Of a DNA stretch of 50,658 nt, positions 8,601 through 17,509 are shown in pieces. A model generated the notes under the pieces. That model did no database searches. It was not told the origin of the DNA and worked only from the letters and a program-made list of their open reading frames with translations. The DNA is from Desulfobulbus elongatus DSM 2908 (lineage in GTDB: Bacteria; Desulfobacterota; Desulfobulbia; Desulfobulbales; Desulfobulbaceae): NCBI RefSeq assembly GCF_000621145.1, contig NZ_JHZB01000029.1, forward strand, positions 1 to 50,658, in the 5' to 3' direction. Every line of letters begins with the position of its first letter. The first letter of the stretch is position 1. The translations under genes and the position numbers were made by a program.

Positions 8601-11600
8601 GCCGTTGCTGCGGACCTCGATCTCGGGAACGAGATCAATGGTATCATAGCCCCACCGGGCCTGTAGGGTCGGCCAGGCGGCATTGATATCGTTTTTGTAT
8701 TGGGTCACGTCCGTCGAGGTAATATTTGTGTCGGTATATACCCGAAATGCGCGGGCAACGACTTCATGTTCGGCGGTACCGCGAATCTCACCGTCCGGAC
8801 GAAGTTCGTTGCGGCCGATGGCATCGCGCGAGGCACGGAAGGCAACCGTGCCGCCGGAGCCGGCAGCGCCGCCCGATACATCGATCAGCGAGCCGGCCTC
8901 GGTGACCACGCCGTTGTTCGCGCTGGCGAGGTAGACCGTGCCGCCTTCGCTTTCGTTGTCGCGGGCCCCGGCCAGGAGTCGGCCGGTAGACCGTAGATTG
9001 ACCGCGTTGTTGGCTGCAATTTCGATGGCGCCGCCATCAGGCCCGGAGGCGTCGACGGTGCCGGCGATGTCTATGGTGCCCTGGTCGGCGGTAAGGATGA
9101 ACCAGTCGGTGGCGACGGTGTCGTCCTGGGTGATGGTCACGTCGCCGGTGCGCGCCCGCAGCTCGACCAGTCGACTGAAACCGCCTGCGGCGATGGTGTC
9201 GGCTAGAGCACCGAAATCGGCGATGGCCTTGGTGTCGAGGCCGAACCGATCACCCCGGAGCGTCGTGGCGGCGAGGTTGACGCCGCCTTTGGTGGTGTCG
9301 GCGGCGGTGAGTACAATGGTGCCGCCCTCCTGGCCGGAGGATGCCGAGGTGTCGATGAAGGAGTTGGCGAGATCGATGGTGCCGCCGGCGGCTTCCATGG
9401 TCACCTGGCCACCGGCCAGGGAGAGGATATTGTCGTAGGTCGTGCCGCCGACAGTGACAGGAACGTTGAGCTGCCGGCCCTGGGTCAGGATTTCGGAGTT
9501 GGTCGCGGTGATGGCGCCGTTCGCCTGGAAGGTCATCTCGCCGCCCGGCATGTCGAACAGGACGTTCTGCAGCGAGATGTTCGCCCCCTTGAACGTCAAG
9601 GCGCCCGGCATGGCCATGGTGCCGCTGCCGATCTGGCCGTTGCCGGCCATGGTTAGGTTGCCGAGCTTCGCGTCGAGGGTGAAGTCGCTCAGGGACAGGT
9701 TTTCGCTGCCGTCGGTGTTGGTGGTGGCTGTCTGGGTCACGGCGGCAAGATAGCGGGAAGCGCTGAACGTCAATTGGTCGGAGGCGGCGAGGTCGGCGGT
9801 CAGCGTACCCTTGCCGTTGAAAATCGTTTCGCCGCTGCTTGCGAAATGAATGCCCGCGAAGGTGTCGAACCACACACCGCCCGAACCGAAAGCGATGGTT
9901 CCGGCCTGCAAGTTGATGCTATTGCCAGTGGTCGCACTGTTCTGGCTGGTTGCGCCGGCATCGTTCTGCAGGCGGAGCGTGCCGCCGGCATGGACGTTGA
10001 CGGTGGCATGGGAGGCGGATTGGACGGTAATGCGGGCGCTGTCCAGGGTGAGGTCGCCCTTGGCGGTCAGATCGACGTTACCGAGGAAGGTGATGTCGTT
10101 CGTGCCGTTGAGGACGACCGTGTCGATGGCGCCGAAGCTGGCCTGCATGGCCGAGGAAAGGTAGGCGCCGCTGCCCCGTGATCCCGCATAGGCGTTGGGC
10201 TCCAGGTAGATATTTTGGCTGTTGAGTTGGAAGGTGCCGTGGTCAACTGCAAGCGAGCCGGCAAAGGTGTCGGCGGAGACACTGCCGACAGAGAGCGTCA
10301 GCATGTCCGAGGCGCGGAGCAGGCTGTCGCCCGCGCCGTACAGGGTACCGGTGGTGAGGGCCAGCGTCCCCGGCTGATCGGTCGTGGCCAGCGCCTCGAT
10401 CCGGGCGCCCTGTTCCAGGGTGACGCGCTCACTTGCCAGGATGTCGACCTGGGCGACAGCCTGGATGGCGCTGCCGGCGCCGATGGTGACGGCCTTGGTG
10501 GTGCTGCCGCCGAGGGTGAGTTGCCGCAGCCCCCGGTTGCGGAGATTGTCCACGTCGAAAACCAAGTTGTAGTTTTCGGCTTCCTCGGTCAAAGAGGAGA
10601 AGAGCCCGACAAACAGCTCTTCCGCGCCCAGCGTCAGGCGGCCGCCGCTGTAGCCGGCCAGGGCGTCCCCGAGAATGGAGCCGGCCAGCACCGAGGAGCC
10701 CGCACCGGCGTTGATGGTGATCGTGCCGGCATCGCCGGCGATGGATTGGCTGGTGTCGAAGTTGCCCTCGGTCAGCACATCGCTGGCCGTGCGGATAATG
10801 TACCCTGTCCGGAGCGGCGAGCCATCGGCGATGGCCCGCTCGCTTTCGTAGCCGGCGATGATAGTGTATCCCACCTTGGTGGTCTGGGTCTCGCCGGGCA
10901 GCATGGCGGTACCGGTGGCCTCGATCACCAGGGCACCGGGCAGGAAGGCGTACTCGACGGGCAGCAGGGAATAGGTGCCGGCGGGCAGGCCGGCCGTCCC
11001 TTCCAGATAGATTGTCTTGCCGGGCAGGGTCACCGAATTGTCGGGCAGGATGACATAGCGGTTGGCCGTGCCCAGCGGATTGACGCTGCCGTCGAAACCG
11101 GGGAGAAACTGATAGGCGAAGATAGAGCCGCCGCCGCCCGCATCGATGACCGAACCGTCCTCCTGAGTGATTTCTCCGGCAGAGAGGCTCACCGCTTTGT
11201 CGGGGGCAGCGGTCACCGCGACCACGTCACCCATGTTTTCAGTATCCTTGCCGAGGTAACCGCCGGCCGTCCATTGCTTATCTGACAATGTGCCGAACAG
11301 GGTCATGGCCTCACCGCGGGTGGAGAGGATGCTGTCCGGATGCAGATGGATCGTGTTTTCCGCTGTCAGGATCAATTCCCCCATGGGAGCGGCCAGGACG
11401 CCGTAGTGTTCGATGTCGCCTGCCTGCAGCGTCAGGCGGCCGCCGGCTGAGTAGATGGCTTGGCGGGTGTTCTCGGCCGGCGCCTCGATGGTGAGTGTTC
11501 GGCCCTTGCCAGCGGCAATCTTCCCCTGGCTGTTGGTCAACCCCGCGCTGATGGTGAACGAAGTAGGATAGACGGTGTGGGTATTGTCCTGTTCGCTGAT

Positions 11601-14600
11601 GGCATGATGCGTGGCCGGATAGATGGCCGCTGCCTGCAAGATCAGGTCGCCGGCCGTGCGCAAGGCGCCTGACCAGCCTTTCGAGCTGCTGTAATAATAA
11701 TCGGACAGGCGCAGGTCGTGCGTGGTCCGCACAGCTGCCTGGTCGAAACCGGACAGGGCGACGTTGCCTCGGATATCGACGAAATCACCGCTGATGGCAA
11801 GCTGGGCCGTACCCTGGGCGATCGTGCCGAAGATTCGTTCGCTTTTGAAATCGCCGTCCGTTTCCTCCACTATGTTGGTCAATTGCACCCATGGTGCGGC
11901 GAGACGGATATCCTGGCCGCTGGTTCCGACCAGGGTGGAGGCGTTCAGACTCAGGCCCCGACCTGCGGAGATGGCAACGATCTCGTCGTTGTCACGGGTG
12001 GATTCGAGGAAGTCGATCTCCCGGCGGGACGAGAAGGTGAGGGCATCGAAGCCGTTGGCCAGCCAGTAATCCACGTTTTCTTCCTGCACCGTGAGTTTGG
12101 TATTGGTCGACTTGGCGATAGTCAGCGAGCCTCCCGGCAACCAGGAAAAGAGCGAGCGGCCGTAGAGTTGTCCGAGAGAACCGTTGTATTGCGGATCGCT
12201 GCCGCCTCGCAGGGCGCCGCCATAGGTGAGACTGACGCTGCCCGCCGCCGATGCGGTGGTGGCGGCGACAATTTTGCCCTGTTGGTCGAGCCTGCGATTG
12301 GTCACCGCCTCGGACCCGGAAACATCCACCGTGCTGCCCGGCTCGAGGACGATATTGTTGCTGGCCGACAGGGAGACGGTGCCGCCGGCGACGGTCCGCC
12401 AGTTGAGTCCCAGCCTGGTGATGGAATTGTCCCAATCGGGGAGGAGGGTGCCCGAGGCATCGACCGAGGCGGTCGGGGTGAGTTGCAGATTGCCGAGGTT
12501 TGCCGTGATGGAGATGTCGCCTCCCAGGGCGGTGAGGCTGCCGGCCAAGACGACGTTCTCGCCTGCGATGGTAATCGTTCCTTCAGCCGGCGCCACCGAA
12601 AGGTGCGTATCTTCTTCTATGGTGACGGTGCCGGTCGGGGCATCGACGGAGATGGTCTGCCCCGCCGCGAGGGTGAGAGAGCTGGCTCCGAACGTTTCCG
12701 GCAGGGCGGATTCCAGACCGTTGCCGTCCAGCCGGTAGCCGGTGGCCGTCCATTGGGGCTCGGCGAGCCGGGCGTCAGAAGGGGCGAGATGGACGCCCTC
12801 CTTGATCAGGAGATCGCCCGCGCTTTTGAGGGCGATATGGGTGAAACCGCTGGCGGTGAACCGGTCGTCGGCCAAGACTAGATGGCCCCGCAGTTCTTCC
12901 GGCAGTCTGGCTTTTTCCTGGTCATCGTCGGAATATTCGTCGGTAAACGGTACGAAGTCGGATGGCAGGAGGTAGAGGACTGTGCTCGCATCGGCAACGG
13001 TTGCCTCGTCGGCCCCGGCAGGGGCTACCTCGTCAGTCTCCGTCTCGGTTCCCTTGTCCATCTCCGCATAGGCATAGGTCACCGTGTCGGCATCGACAAC
13101 GGTGACCTCGTCGGCATGGATCGATAGGGTGCCGCCCTCGTATCCAGCCAGGGCGAGGCCGGTCAGGGTACCGCCGGGCAGCACGGTGTTGCCTTTCAGG
13201 AAAATGCTGCCCGCATCGCCTCCGGAAAGCGAATGGTCGCTGTTGATGAGAAAGCCACCGCTGACGTCGATGGAGCTGCCCTCGGCAAGGATGACATCGC
13301 CATCGTCCTCACCGTTGTCGTCGATGAGTTCCACCGAACCGCCCTGAGTGAAGCCGAACAGGGGGGCCTCGCCGCTGGAAGCGGCGTTTGAGTTGTCCAG
13401 CCGCTGGCCGCTGACATCGATGAGGCTGCCGCTGGCAAGATAGATGCGATCGTCCAGGTTCGGCACCGTGGTAGTGCTGTTTGTTTCTATAGCCTTGAGC
13501 GACATCGAGACCGTGCCCGCAGGGATGCGGACGCTGCCTCGGAAATCGATTTGCTGTGTGGCGAAATCAATTTTTCCCAGCTCGGCCAGGGTCAGATCAG
13601 CGTCTTCTGCCACGGTGATGCGCTGGTTCGGGTAGAGTGTGAGAGTGCCGATGCCGGCGGTGCTGACGGCGGTGGCAGAGAGTTCGCTCACCCGGAGGGT
13701 GGCGTCATAATCCGGCAGACTGTCCTCGAAGGTGGTCGAAACCGGCACGACCTCGTTCGTGATGGCCACGGCGTCTGCGGAACGGTTCTGCAGCAGATTG
13801 CCGGTGCCGCCGACCTCGCCAATCTGCAAGGTTCCGGCCTTCGGGACTCGCCTGCCTATGGTTTTCAGATTGCCGTTTGCGTCCAGATCCTCACTCAGCA
13901 GGGTCTGGTAGATGCCCCGCACCACGGCGGCATTCATGGCGCCGTCGAGCACGATCTTCCGGCCGTTGAGTACGAGGCTGCCAGCGTCCGAACCTTGGAT
14001 GAAGCGGGAGAGAAAGCTGAGGTAGGGCGAAGAACCACCGTAATAATGGCCGTCCCAGGTGTCGGTGACGCCGTAACGTTCGTGCTTGTGCGAGTAGGAA
14101 CCCAGCACTTCGTCGATGGGTACCCCAGCGGGTATGTCCTGCAGGTCGTATATCTTGTTGCCGATGCGGACCTTGGTGGCGGCGACCAAGCCGTCGCCAT
14201 AGATGATCCCGCCGCCGGAGAAGTCCAGAAGCGCGCCCTGCTTGACGATGACCTCACCGTTTTCGCCCGTTGCCCGGAGTCTGATGGAACCGCCTTTTGA
14301 GGACAGTTCGGCGGCCGATCTGGCGATGGAGTCGAGGTAGCCGGAAATATCGGCGATCTCGAGGCCGGTCACGATGTCGACCTGCACCTTTTCTCCCTTG
14401 AGTGGACCGTCTTTGTACACAAAGGCGTCCCGGAGTTCCTCGCTGTTGAGCTGTACCACCACGGTCCGGTCCTCGGCGGTCAGTTCCACCCAGAGACCGC
14501 TGACATCGATGGAGCTATCTGTCTCGAGATAGATTCGGTCCTTGGCCTCGACGATGACCGTACCTGCCGACGCCCTGATGGTGCCGTAATGCTCTATGGA

Positions 14601-15614
14601 GCCGTCCGGGGCTTTGATCGTGATCTTGCTTGTTTTGACCTCATCGACGATCTTGCGTTCGCCCGAGGTGGTGATCGGGGTTTCGGTAACGCTCGTTGCT
14701 CCGGTCCGCACCTTTTTCGAGCCCACCAGTTCGATGCGACCGTTTTTTTCCAGGGCGGTGGTGGCGCGAATCAACCCTTCCTGGTTGACCACCTTGCCGT
14801 ACATACCGGTCCAACCTTTGTCGGTGATAATTTTCCCATCGGCAAAGTTCGTCGCTGTGCCGGAGGTGGCGCCGGCGGTGGCCTGGATATTGAACTCGCC
14901 CGATTCGTATTGGGATATGGTCACCCGGTCGCCGGCGAACAGGCCGACATGCCCGGAGTCGGCGACAATGGTGCCGTTGTTTTCCACCTGCGGTCCGATG
15001 AGAAAGACCGAGCCCAGATTGCCGGCGGTGATTGTGCCGTGATTGGCCACCGTGGCGTCGTCGGCATAGGGGGCATTGTAGGAGTAGGTTTCCGTGCCGC
15101 CTTGGGCAAAGGTGGGGAGCGTGAGAAAATCTTCGTCCTTGATGTTCAGGGCCGACGCGGTCAGGCTGTGAACGTTGACCTGCGAGCCCGGCCCGAACAG
15201 GATGCCGTTCTGGTTGAGGATGTAAACCTGGCCGTTGGCCGTGAGGTTGCCGTAGATCTGGCTGGGGGTGTTGCCGGTGACCCGGTTGAGCGCCTTGGCG
15301 CTGGTATCCGGCTGCTCGAAGCGGACCGAGGCCTCGCTGCCGATATCGAACGAACCCCAATGGATGACCGCCCTGGGCTTATCTTGGTGCACGGTCATGT
15401 CGTTGCCCGAGGTTTCGATGCCGCTGATGCCGCTGACCACCGTGGGATTCGTGGGCAGGGCAGTGGCGGTGGGCGGCAGAATGGACGCGACATTGCCGTA
15501 ATAGCCCGGGATATACGCTCCGGCATGCAGTATCGATGGTGCGCAACAACCCAGGAGTACCTGGATGCCCAGAATCTCCCATTGCCTGGTCAAGCTCGGA
15601 AATATCTTTCTCAT
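5622..15614 (-). CDS. Giant TpsA exoprotein, filamentous-haemagglutinin type
   Basis: 3330 residues. After a signal peptide of about 31 residues comes a two-partner-secretion domain (about 32-300) with ALNRVTGNTPSQIYG at 108-122 and NQNGILFG at 134-141, the hallmark of FhaB/HMW1-like TpsA proteins. The rest is dominated by beta-helix-type repeats rich in Gly, Thr, Asn, Asp and Val, with recurrent patterns such as GS.IDVSG and AGG.I.L. I noticed very few cysteines. The last 60 residues change to a helical stretch (QQVVEGGKQLAETVNKMAETL). The protein should cross the outer membrane through the adjacent TpsB and form a long surface or released fibre. The ATG follows GAGGGGGAG. A probable c-di-GMP riboswitch lies just upstream. 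The ligand is unknown, and no toxin or protease tail is recognised. Confidence 0.9.
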   Translation of the reverse strand: MRKIFPSLTRQWEILGIQVLLGCCAPSILHAGAYIPGYYGNVASILPPTATALPTNPTVVSGISGIETSGNDMTVHQDKPRAVIHWGSFDIGSEASVRFEQPDTSAKALNRVTGNTPSQIYGNLTANGQVYILNQNGILFGPGSQVNVHSLTASALNIKDEDFLTLPTFAQGGTETYSYNAPYADDATVANHGTITAGNLGSVFLIGPQVENNGTIVADSGHVGLFAGDRVTISQYESGEFNIQATAGATSGTATNFADGKIITDKGWTGMYGKVVNQEGLIRATTALEKNGRIELVGSKKVRTGATSVTETPITTSGERKIVDEVKTSKITIKAPDGSIEHYGTIRASAGTVIVEAKDRIYLETDSSIDVSGLWVELTAEDRTVVVQLNSEELRDAFVYKDGPLKGEKVQVDIVTGLEIADISGYLDSIARSAAELSSKGGSIRLRATGENGEVIVKQGALLDFSGGGIIYGDGLVAATKVRIGNKIYDLQDIPAGVPIDEVLGSYSHKHERYGVTDTWDGHYYGGSSPYLSFLSRFIQGSDAGSLVLNGRKIVLDGAMNAAVVRGIYQTLLSEDLDANGNLKTIGRRVPKAGTLQIGEVGGTGNLLQNRSADAVAITNEVVPVSTTFEDSLPDYDATLRVSELSATAVSTAGIGTLTLYPNQRITVAEDADLTLAELGKIDFATQQIDFRGSVRIPAGTVSMSLKAIETNSTTTVPNLDDRIYLASGSLIDVSGQRLDNSNAASSGEAPLFGFTQGGSVELIDDNGEDDGDVILAEGSSIDVSGGFLINSDHSLSGGDAGSIFLKGNTVLPGGTLTGLALAGYEGGTLSIHADEVTVVDADTVTYAYAEMDKGTETETDEVAPAGADEATVADASTVLYLLPSDFVPFTDEYSDDDQEKARLPEELRGHLVLADDRFTASGFTHIALKSAGDLLIKEGVHLAPSDARLAEPQWTATGYRLDGNGLESALPETFGASSLTLAAGQTISVDAPTGTVTIEEDTHLSVAPAEGTITIAGENVVLAGSLTALGGDISITANLGNLQLTPTASVDASGTLLPDWDNSITRLGLNWRTVAGGTVSLSASNNIVLEPGSTVDVSGSEAVTNRRLDQQGKIVAATTASAAGSVSLTYGGALRGGSDPQYNGSLGQLYGRSLFSWLPGGSLTIAKSTNTKLTVQEENVDYWLANGFDALTFSSRREIDFLESTRDNDEIVAISAGRGLSLNASTLVGTSGQDIRLAAPWVQLTNIVEETDGDFKSERIFGTIAQGTAQLAISGDFVDIRGNVALSGFDQAAVRTTHDLRLSDYYYSSSKGWSGALRTAGDLILQAAAIYPATHHAISEQDNTHTVYPTSFTISAGLTNSQGKIAAGKGRTLTIEAPAENTRQAIYSAGGRLTLQAGDIEHYGVLAAPMGELILTAENTIHLHPDSILSTRGEAMTLFGTLSDKQWTAGGYLGKDTENMGDVVAVTAAPDKAVSLSAGEITQEDGSVIDAGGGGSIFAYQFLPGFDGSVNPLGTANRYVILPDNSVTLPGKTIYLEGTAGLPAGTYSLLPVEYAFLPGALVIEATGTAMLPGETQTTKVGYTIIAGYESERAIADGSPLRTGYIIRTASDVLTEGNFDTSQSIAGDAGTITINAGAGSSVLAGSILGDALAGYSGGRLTLGAEELFVGLFSSLTEEAENYNLVFDVDNLRNRGLRQLTLGGSTTKAVTIGAGSAIQAVAQVDILASERVTLEQGARIEALATTDQPGTLALTTGTLYGAGDSLLRASDMLTLSVGSVSADTFAGSLAVDHGTFQLNSQNIYLEPNAYAGSRGSGAYLSSAMQASFGAIDTVVLNGTNDITFLGNVDLTAKGDLTLDSARITVQSASHATVNVHAGGTLRLQNDAGATSQNSATTGNSINLQAGTIAFGSGGVWFDTFAGIHFASSGETIFNGKGTLTADLAASDQLTFSASRYLAAVTQTATTNTDGSENLSLSDFTLDAKLGNLTMAGNGQIGSGTMAMPGALTFKGANISLQNVLFDMPGGEMTFQANGAITATNSEILTQGRQLNVPVTVGGTTYDNILSLAGGQVTMEAAGGTIDLANSFIDTSASSGQEGGTIVLTAADTTKGGVNLAATTLRGDRFGLDTKAIADFGALADTIAAGGFSRLVELRARTGDVTITQDDTVATDWFILTADQGTIDIAGTVDASGPDGGAIEIAANNAVNLRSTGRLLAGARDNESEGGTVYLASANNGVVTEAGSLIDVSGGAAGSGGTVAFRASRDAIGRNELRPDGEIRGTAEHEVVARAFRVYTDTNITSTDVTQYKNDINAAWPTLQARWGYDTIDLVPEIEVRSNGNLAISSGLDNLQSLTTQMPGGIPGVLTFRAAGNLSVTSNIIDAPLSSLTSSYTWTGGSYYAPEADGVRDSWDLNFIAGADTASARLLTVGDGIGNFTIGSSSSGRLIYTESGDIAFAAGNDVTIYAYTGGDNNNYMPGTATKFNLASFDGDISGYAGHNLVLQGGVIQTAISDITLQVENNVDILTYRRNSIDYYSAIRTTGRAPRFDELRSEELQALDPYLHDPGWSDYADYLALERFWDFRDGGDITLTAGGDIIGSTTSRDWDYAYNDFSTGSYHYGADYGVEGIYHSSSGPSHETASGVVTMAGGSIAIKAEDITAQIGAFKKGDVTVYAQGTLDGRFLAVDGDIHLTSLADFGNTAESTAKDTLIELGAGSLTIQALGNVALGTINNPTLTTLGNIWQLSYTPNSSVTINAVLGDVLFSGENEFVSDDSDLRHRLLPGSLNLLAARDIRLSSVSNFCLAPSAEGYLSLVAGRDVDGTAGASGNAYQMTNLYMSAADPALVYGNQGTSLNDTNYAASLLKFGNATSTPLHTDNPNPVTIAAGRDLAHLAISVPMRATITAERDIREISYWGQNLLDTDVSLISAARDLIQQPYEGTNIEISQLGIHQAGHGFLLVRAGESIDLGSSAGIQSTGNVTRTGTGQGNTVLFDDSDKDEYGLYKGADIAVLAGYALTPDEQELAAFFTALTQDGKRFSELMSTGDEDDANEAARLKEKMLIEVIEPLLAGKQSGSGDIRMTQSVIKTTSGQDDLYILAAGQIDVGTTIISDQKDTSLGLLTEGGGDINVFAEGDINVNESRVVTFFGGDIFMLGNHGDINAGRGSNTAVSATADSTIEVGGKRVDKFKAPAPGSGIRTATADPDGSGPLRAPGQGKATLIAWEGVIDAGEAGIAASNVTLAATKILNSENISFSEAGVGVPVTADAGPTIGALAGATTVSDTQTATQSIGQQVVEGGKQLAETVNKMAETLAVKMLVFRFEGFGDDSGSMSE

Positions 15615-15628
15615 CGCCGTTCTCCCCC

Positions 15629-15702
15629 TCAGGTGTGGCAGGCGTCACCGGCTCGCATCATGCGATGGACGCCTGATTGTTGTCTTTTCCATGCCGGAAA
15701 AG
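15629..15702 (-). other. Hairpins between the riboswitch and the tpsA start (candidate expression platform)
   Basis: Reading toward tpsA there is CTTTTCC-GGCA-TGGAAAAG, then CAGGCGTC paired with GACGCCTG around an inner TCGCA/TGCGA hairpin. They end about 15 bases before GAGGGGGAG. There is no U-tract, so control, if any, is more likely at translation or through Rho than by intrinsic termination. Confidence 0.4.
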
Positions 15703-15714
15703 AGATCGTTCACA

Positions 15715-15795
15715 CACGAGGCAACCCAGCCACCCGGAGGTCGGGTCTGTGGCTTTCCGTCACCAGGTTGCCCTGGTTTTGGCTTTATGCTCTGC
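15715..15795 (-). promoter_or_regulatory. Probable cyclic-di-GMP-I (GEMM-I) riboswitch upstream of tpsA
   Basis: On the minus strand the tpsB-tpsA spacer contains a hairpin ACCAGG-GCAA-CCTGGT (15762-15777) with a GNRA loop, directly followed by GACGGAAAGCC (15751-15761). A second hairpin pairs AGCCAC with GTGGCT (15749-15754 with 15728-15733), and GGGTTGCC closes at 15720-15727. This order matches the GEMM-I consensus: GNRA-capped hairpin, GACGCAAAGCC, a GCC-type hairpin, then GGGTTGCC or GGGTTACC. One core base differs (GACGG for GACGC), and the 5' strand of the closing helix is poor, so this is a probable rather than a certain call. Two further hairpins follow before the tpsA ribosome site. 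Confidence 0.55.
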
Positions 15796-15826
15796 TGTCG
15801 TTTGTGCGGGATCCGCGCCAAACGCG

Positions 15827-17500
15827 TTAAAATTTTGCCTTTACCCTGAAATAGATGGTCATATCGCCCGCATCGACCTCTTCCCTCTGCCGTAGAGACC
15901 AGGCCACGTCGGTTTCATACTCCAGATACCCGGTGGCCGAGCCCCGCAGGCCGAAACCGGCCCCCTGCAGGTTGATGTTGCCATCCTGGCTGGCCAGAGG
16001 ATCGATGACCGACAGGCAGGCCATGTCGTAGAAAGCAAAGGGCTGCGCCGCCAACGGGATGGACGCCAGCAAGGGAACCAGCGCCCCCAGGTCGGGTCCG
16101 CGGAGTTCCACCGTGGAATGGATGGCGTCGTCGCCGGCGCTGGAGCTTTCCTTGTAGCCCCGCACGCTCTCCATGCCGCCGGTGGTGTACTGCTCGTTGG
16201 AGATCAGCGGCTGGTCGGCGAGCTGGCCATCGACCTTGACGAACAGGCTGGTGTCCCAGGGTAGCTTATGCTCGTGTTCCACTCCGGCGGTAAGATAAAT
16301 ATAGTCGGCCCTGGCGCGGTAGCGTTTCACCTCGAATTCCCGCTGGTCGGATACCAGGTCGCGAAAAGCCGTATTCAGCCCGGCGCTGAACCGGGTCGAA
16401 CTTTCCTTGCCGGAAAGCATGCCGTTGTAGGCGCAGGTGAAGGGCAGGTAGGTGATCGGCGTTTTCAGGTTTTCGTCGAAGAAGGTGGCCGTTTCGTTGA
16501 AATCCTTGTAGTCGAAGCCGGCCGAGATGTTGTGGACGAACTCCTCGTACGGCGCCAGGGGCAGGATATAGCGGGCGCCGAAGATGTAGCCCGAGCCCAC
16601 CATCTGGAAACCCTCGCCGAAGGCGGTGTTGCTGTCCGACCAGACGGAAAAGAAGGCCAGGCGGTGGTCGTCGTGCCAGGGGGTGGGTAGGACATAGGAA
16701 CCGGCGATTACCTGCACTTCATCGGTGTCCTGAGGCGAAGTCTGGTACTGCACCGAGACGGAATGTTCCTTTTGCCACAGGTTGTCGTAGCGGAGCACGG
16801 CATTGAGTCGCAGGTCGGTAGTGTCGTTGGAGTTGCGGTTGTTCAGTTCCAGACTACCGTGCAGCGGCATGCTGTCCTCGATCTTCAGTTCCACGTCTAC
16901 GGTACCGAACTCCTTGCCCGGCACCAGCAGCGGCTCGACCCGCAGATCCTGGCTGCGGTTGGCCAGCATCAGTTCCTCCTGCAGATGGGGTAGGTTCAGG
17001 ACCTCGCCTTCACGCAGGGTGGGCATGTCCGAGAGGATGTTTTCCATGGTGAAATAGTTGTTGCCGGTCACCCGGACCCGTCGGATGGTGCTTTCGATGA
17101 CCTCGAGGCGAACCATGCCGTCCTCCATGGTCTGCTCGGGGATGTTGACCAACACGGTGGGATAGCCCTGTTTGTGGTAGGTCTGTTCCAGCGATGCCCG
17201 TGCCTTTTCGATATCGTCAACGGTCTTGTCCGGCCCGATGAAGCCCTCCAGTTCGGTCTGGATGGTCGGTATGTCCTTGAAGGGCGAGTGCGGGCCGTCG
17301 TCCACCGGCCTATCGGGCAGGAGCGTGTTGCCCTCGACGATGAATCCCTGGATCTCGAACTGCATCGCCGGTTCATCGTCGGCCATCGTCGGCAGGGGCA
17401 CACTGAACAGTGACGAGCCGAAGACCAGCGCGGACAAGAGCAGGGCGACTTTCTCCGGCATGGTCGGCATCGTCGGCATACGGAAAAAACGGTGGTTCAT
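15827..17500 (-). CDS. TpsB outer-membrane transporter, ShlB/FhaC/HecB family
   Basis: 557 residues, the usual length for the family. The signal peptide ends around PTMADDE. A periplasmic POTRA_2-like region follows (about 48-200; FEIQGFIVEGNTLL, later VRVTGNNYFTMENIL), then a 16-strand-type barrel to the C-terminal Phe (YFRVKAKF). Near residue 460 is a VRGY segment (GGMESVRGYKESS), the conserved L6-loop motif of the Omp85/TpsB superfamily. It should export the TpsA encoded next. The ATG is nine bases after the stop of the FKBP-thioredoxin lipoprotein, which indicates cotranscription. Confidence 0.92.
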   Translation of the reverse strand: MNHRFFRMPTMPTMPEKVALLLSALVFGSSLFSVPLPTMADDEPAMQFEIQGFIVEGNTLLPDRPVDDGPHSPFKDIPTIQTELEGFIGPDKTVDDIEKARASLEQTYHKQGYPTVLVNIPEQTMEDGMVRLEVIESTIRRVRVTGNNYFTMENILSDMPTLREGEVLNLPHLQEELMLANRSQDLRVEPLLVPGKEFGTVDVELKIEDSMPLHGSLELNNRNSNDTTDLRLNAVLRYDNLWQKEHSVSVQYQTSPQDTDEVQVIAGSYVLPTPWHDDHRLAFFSVWSDSNTAFGEGFQMVGSGYIFGARYILPLAPYEEFVHNISAGFDYKDFNETATFFDENLKTPITYLPFTCAYNGMLSGKESSTRFSAGLNTAFRDLVSDQREFEVKRYRARADYIYLTAGVEHEHKLPWDTSLFVKVDGQLADQPLISNEQYTTGGMESVRGYKESSSAGDDAIHSTVELRGPDLGALVPLLASIPLAAQPFAFYDMACLSVIDPLASQDGNINLQGAGFGLRGSATGYLEYETDVAWSLRQREEVDAGDMTIYFRVKAKF

Positions 17501-17509
17501 GGCGCCTGC

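Noticed and set aside
10215-12881. Plus-strand ORFs of 356 and 387 residues within TpsA
   Set aside because: The compositions mirror the TpsA repeats (Gly/Ala/Arg-rich) and no recognisable family appears.
5622-15614. The TpsA repeats as a CRISPR array or tandem DNA repeat
   Set aside because: The repeats are protein-level beta-helix motifs with variable DNA and no fixed unit or spacer length.
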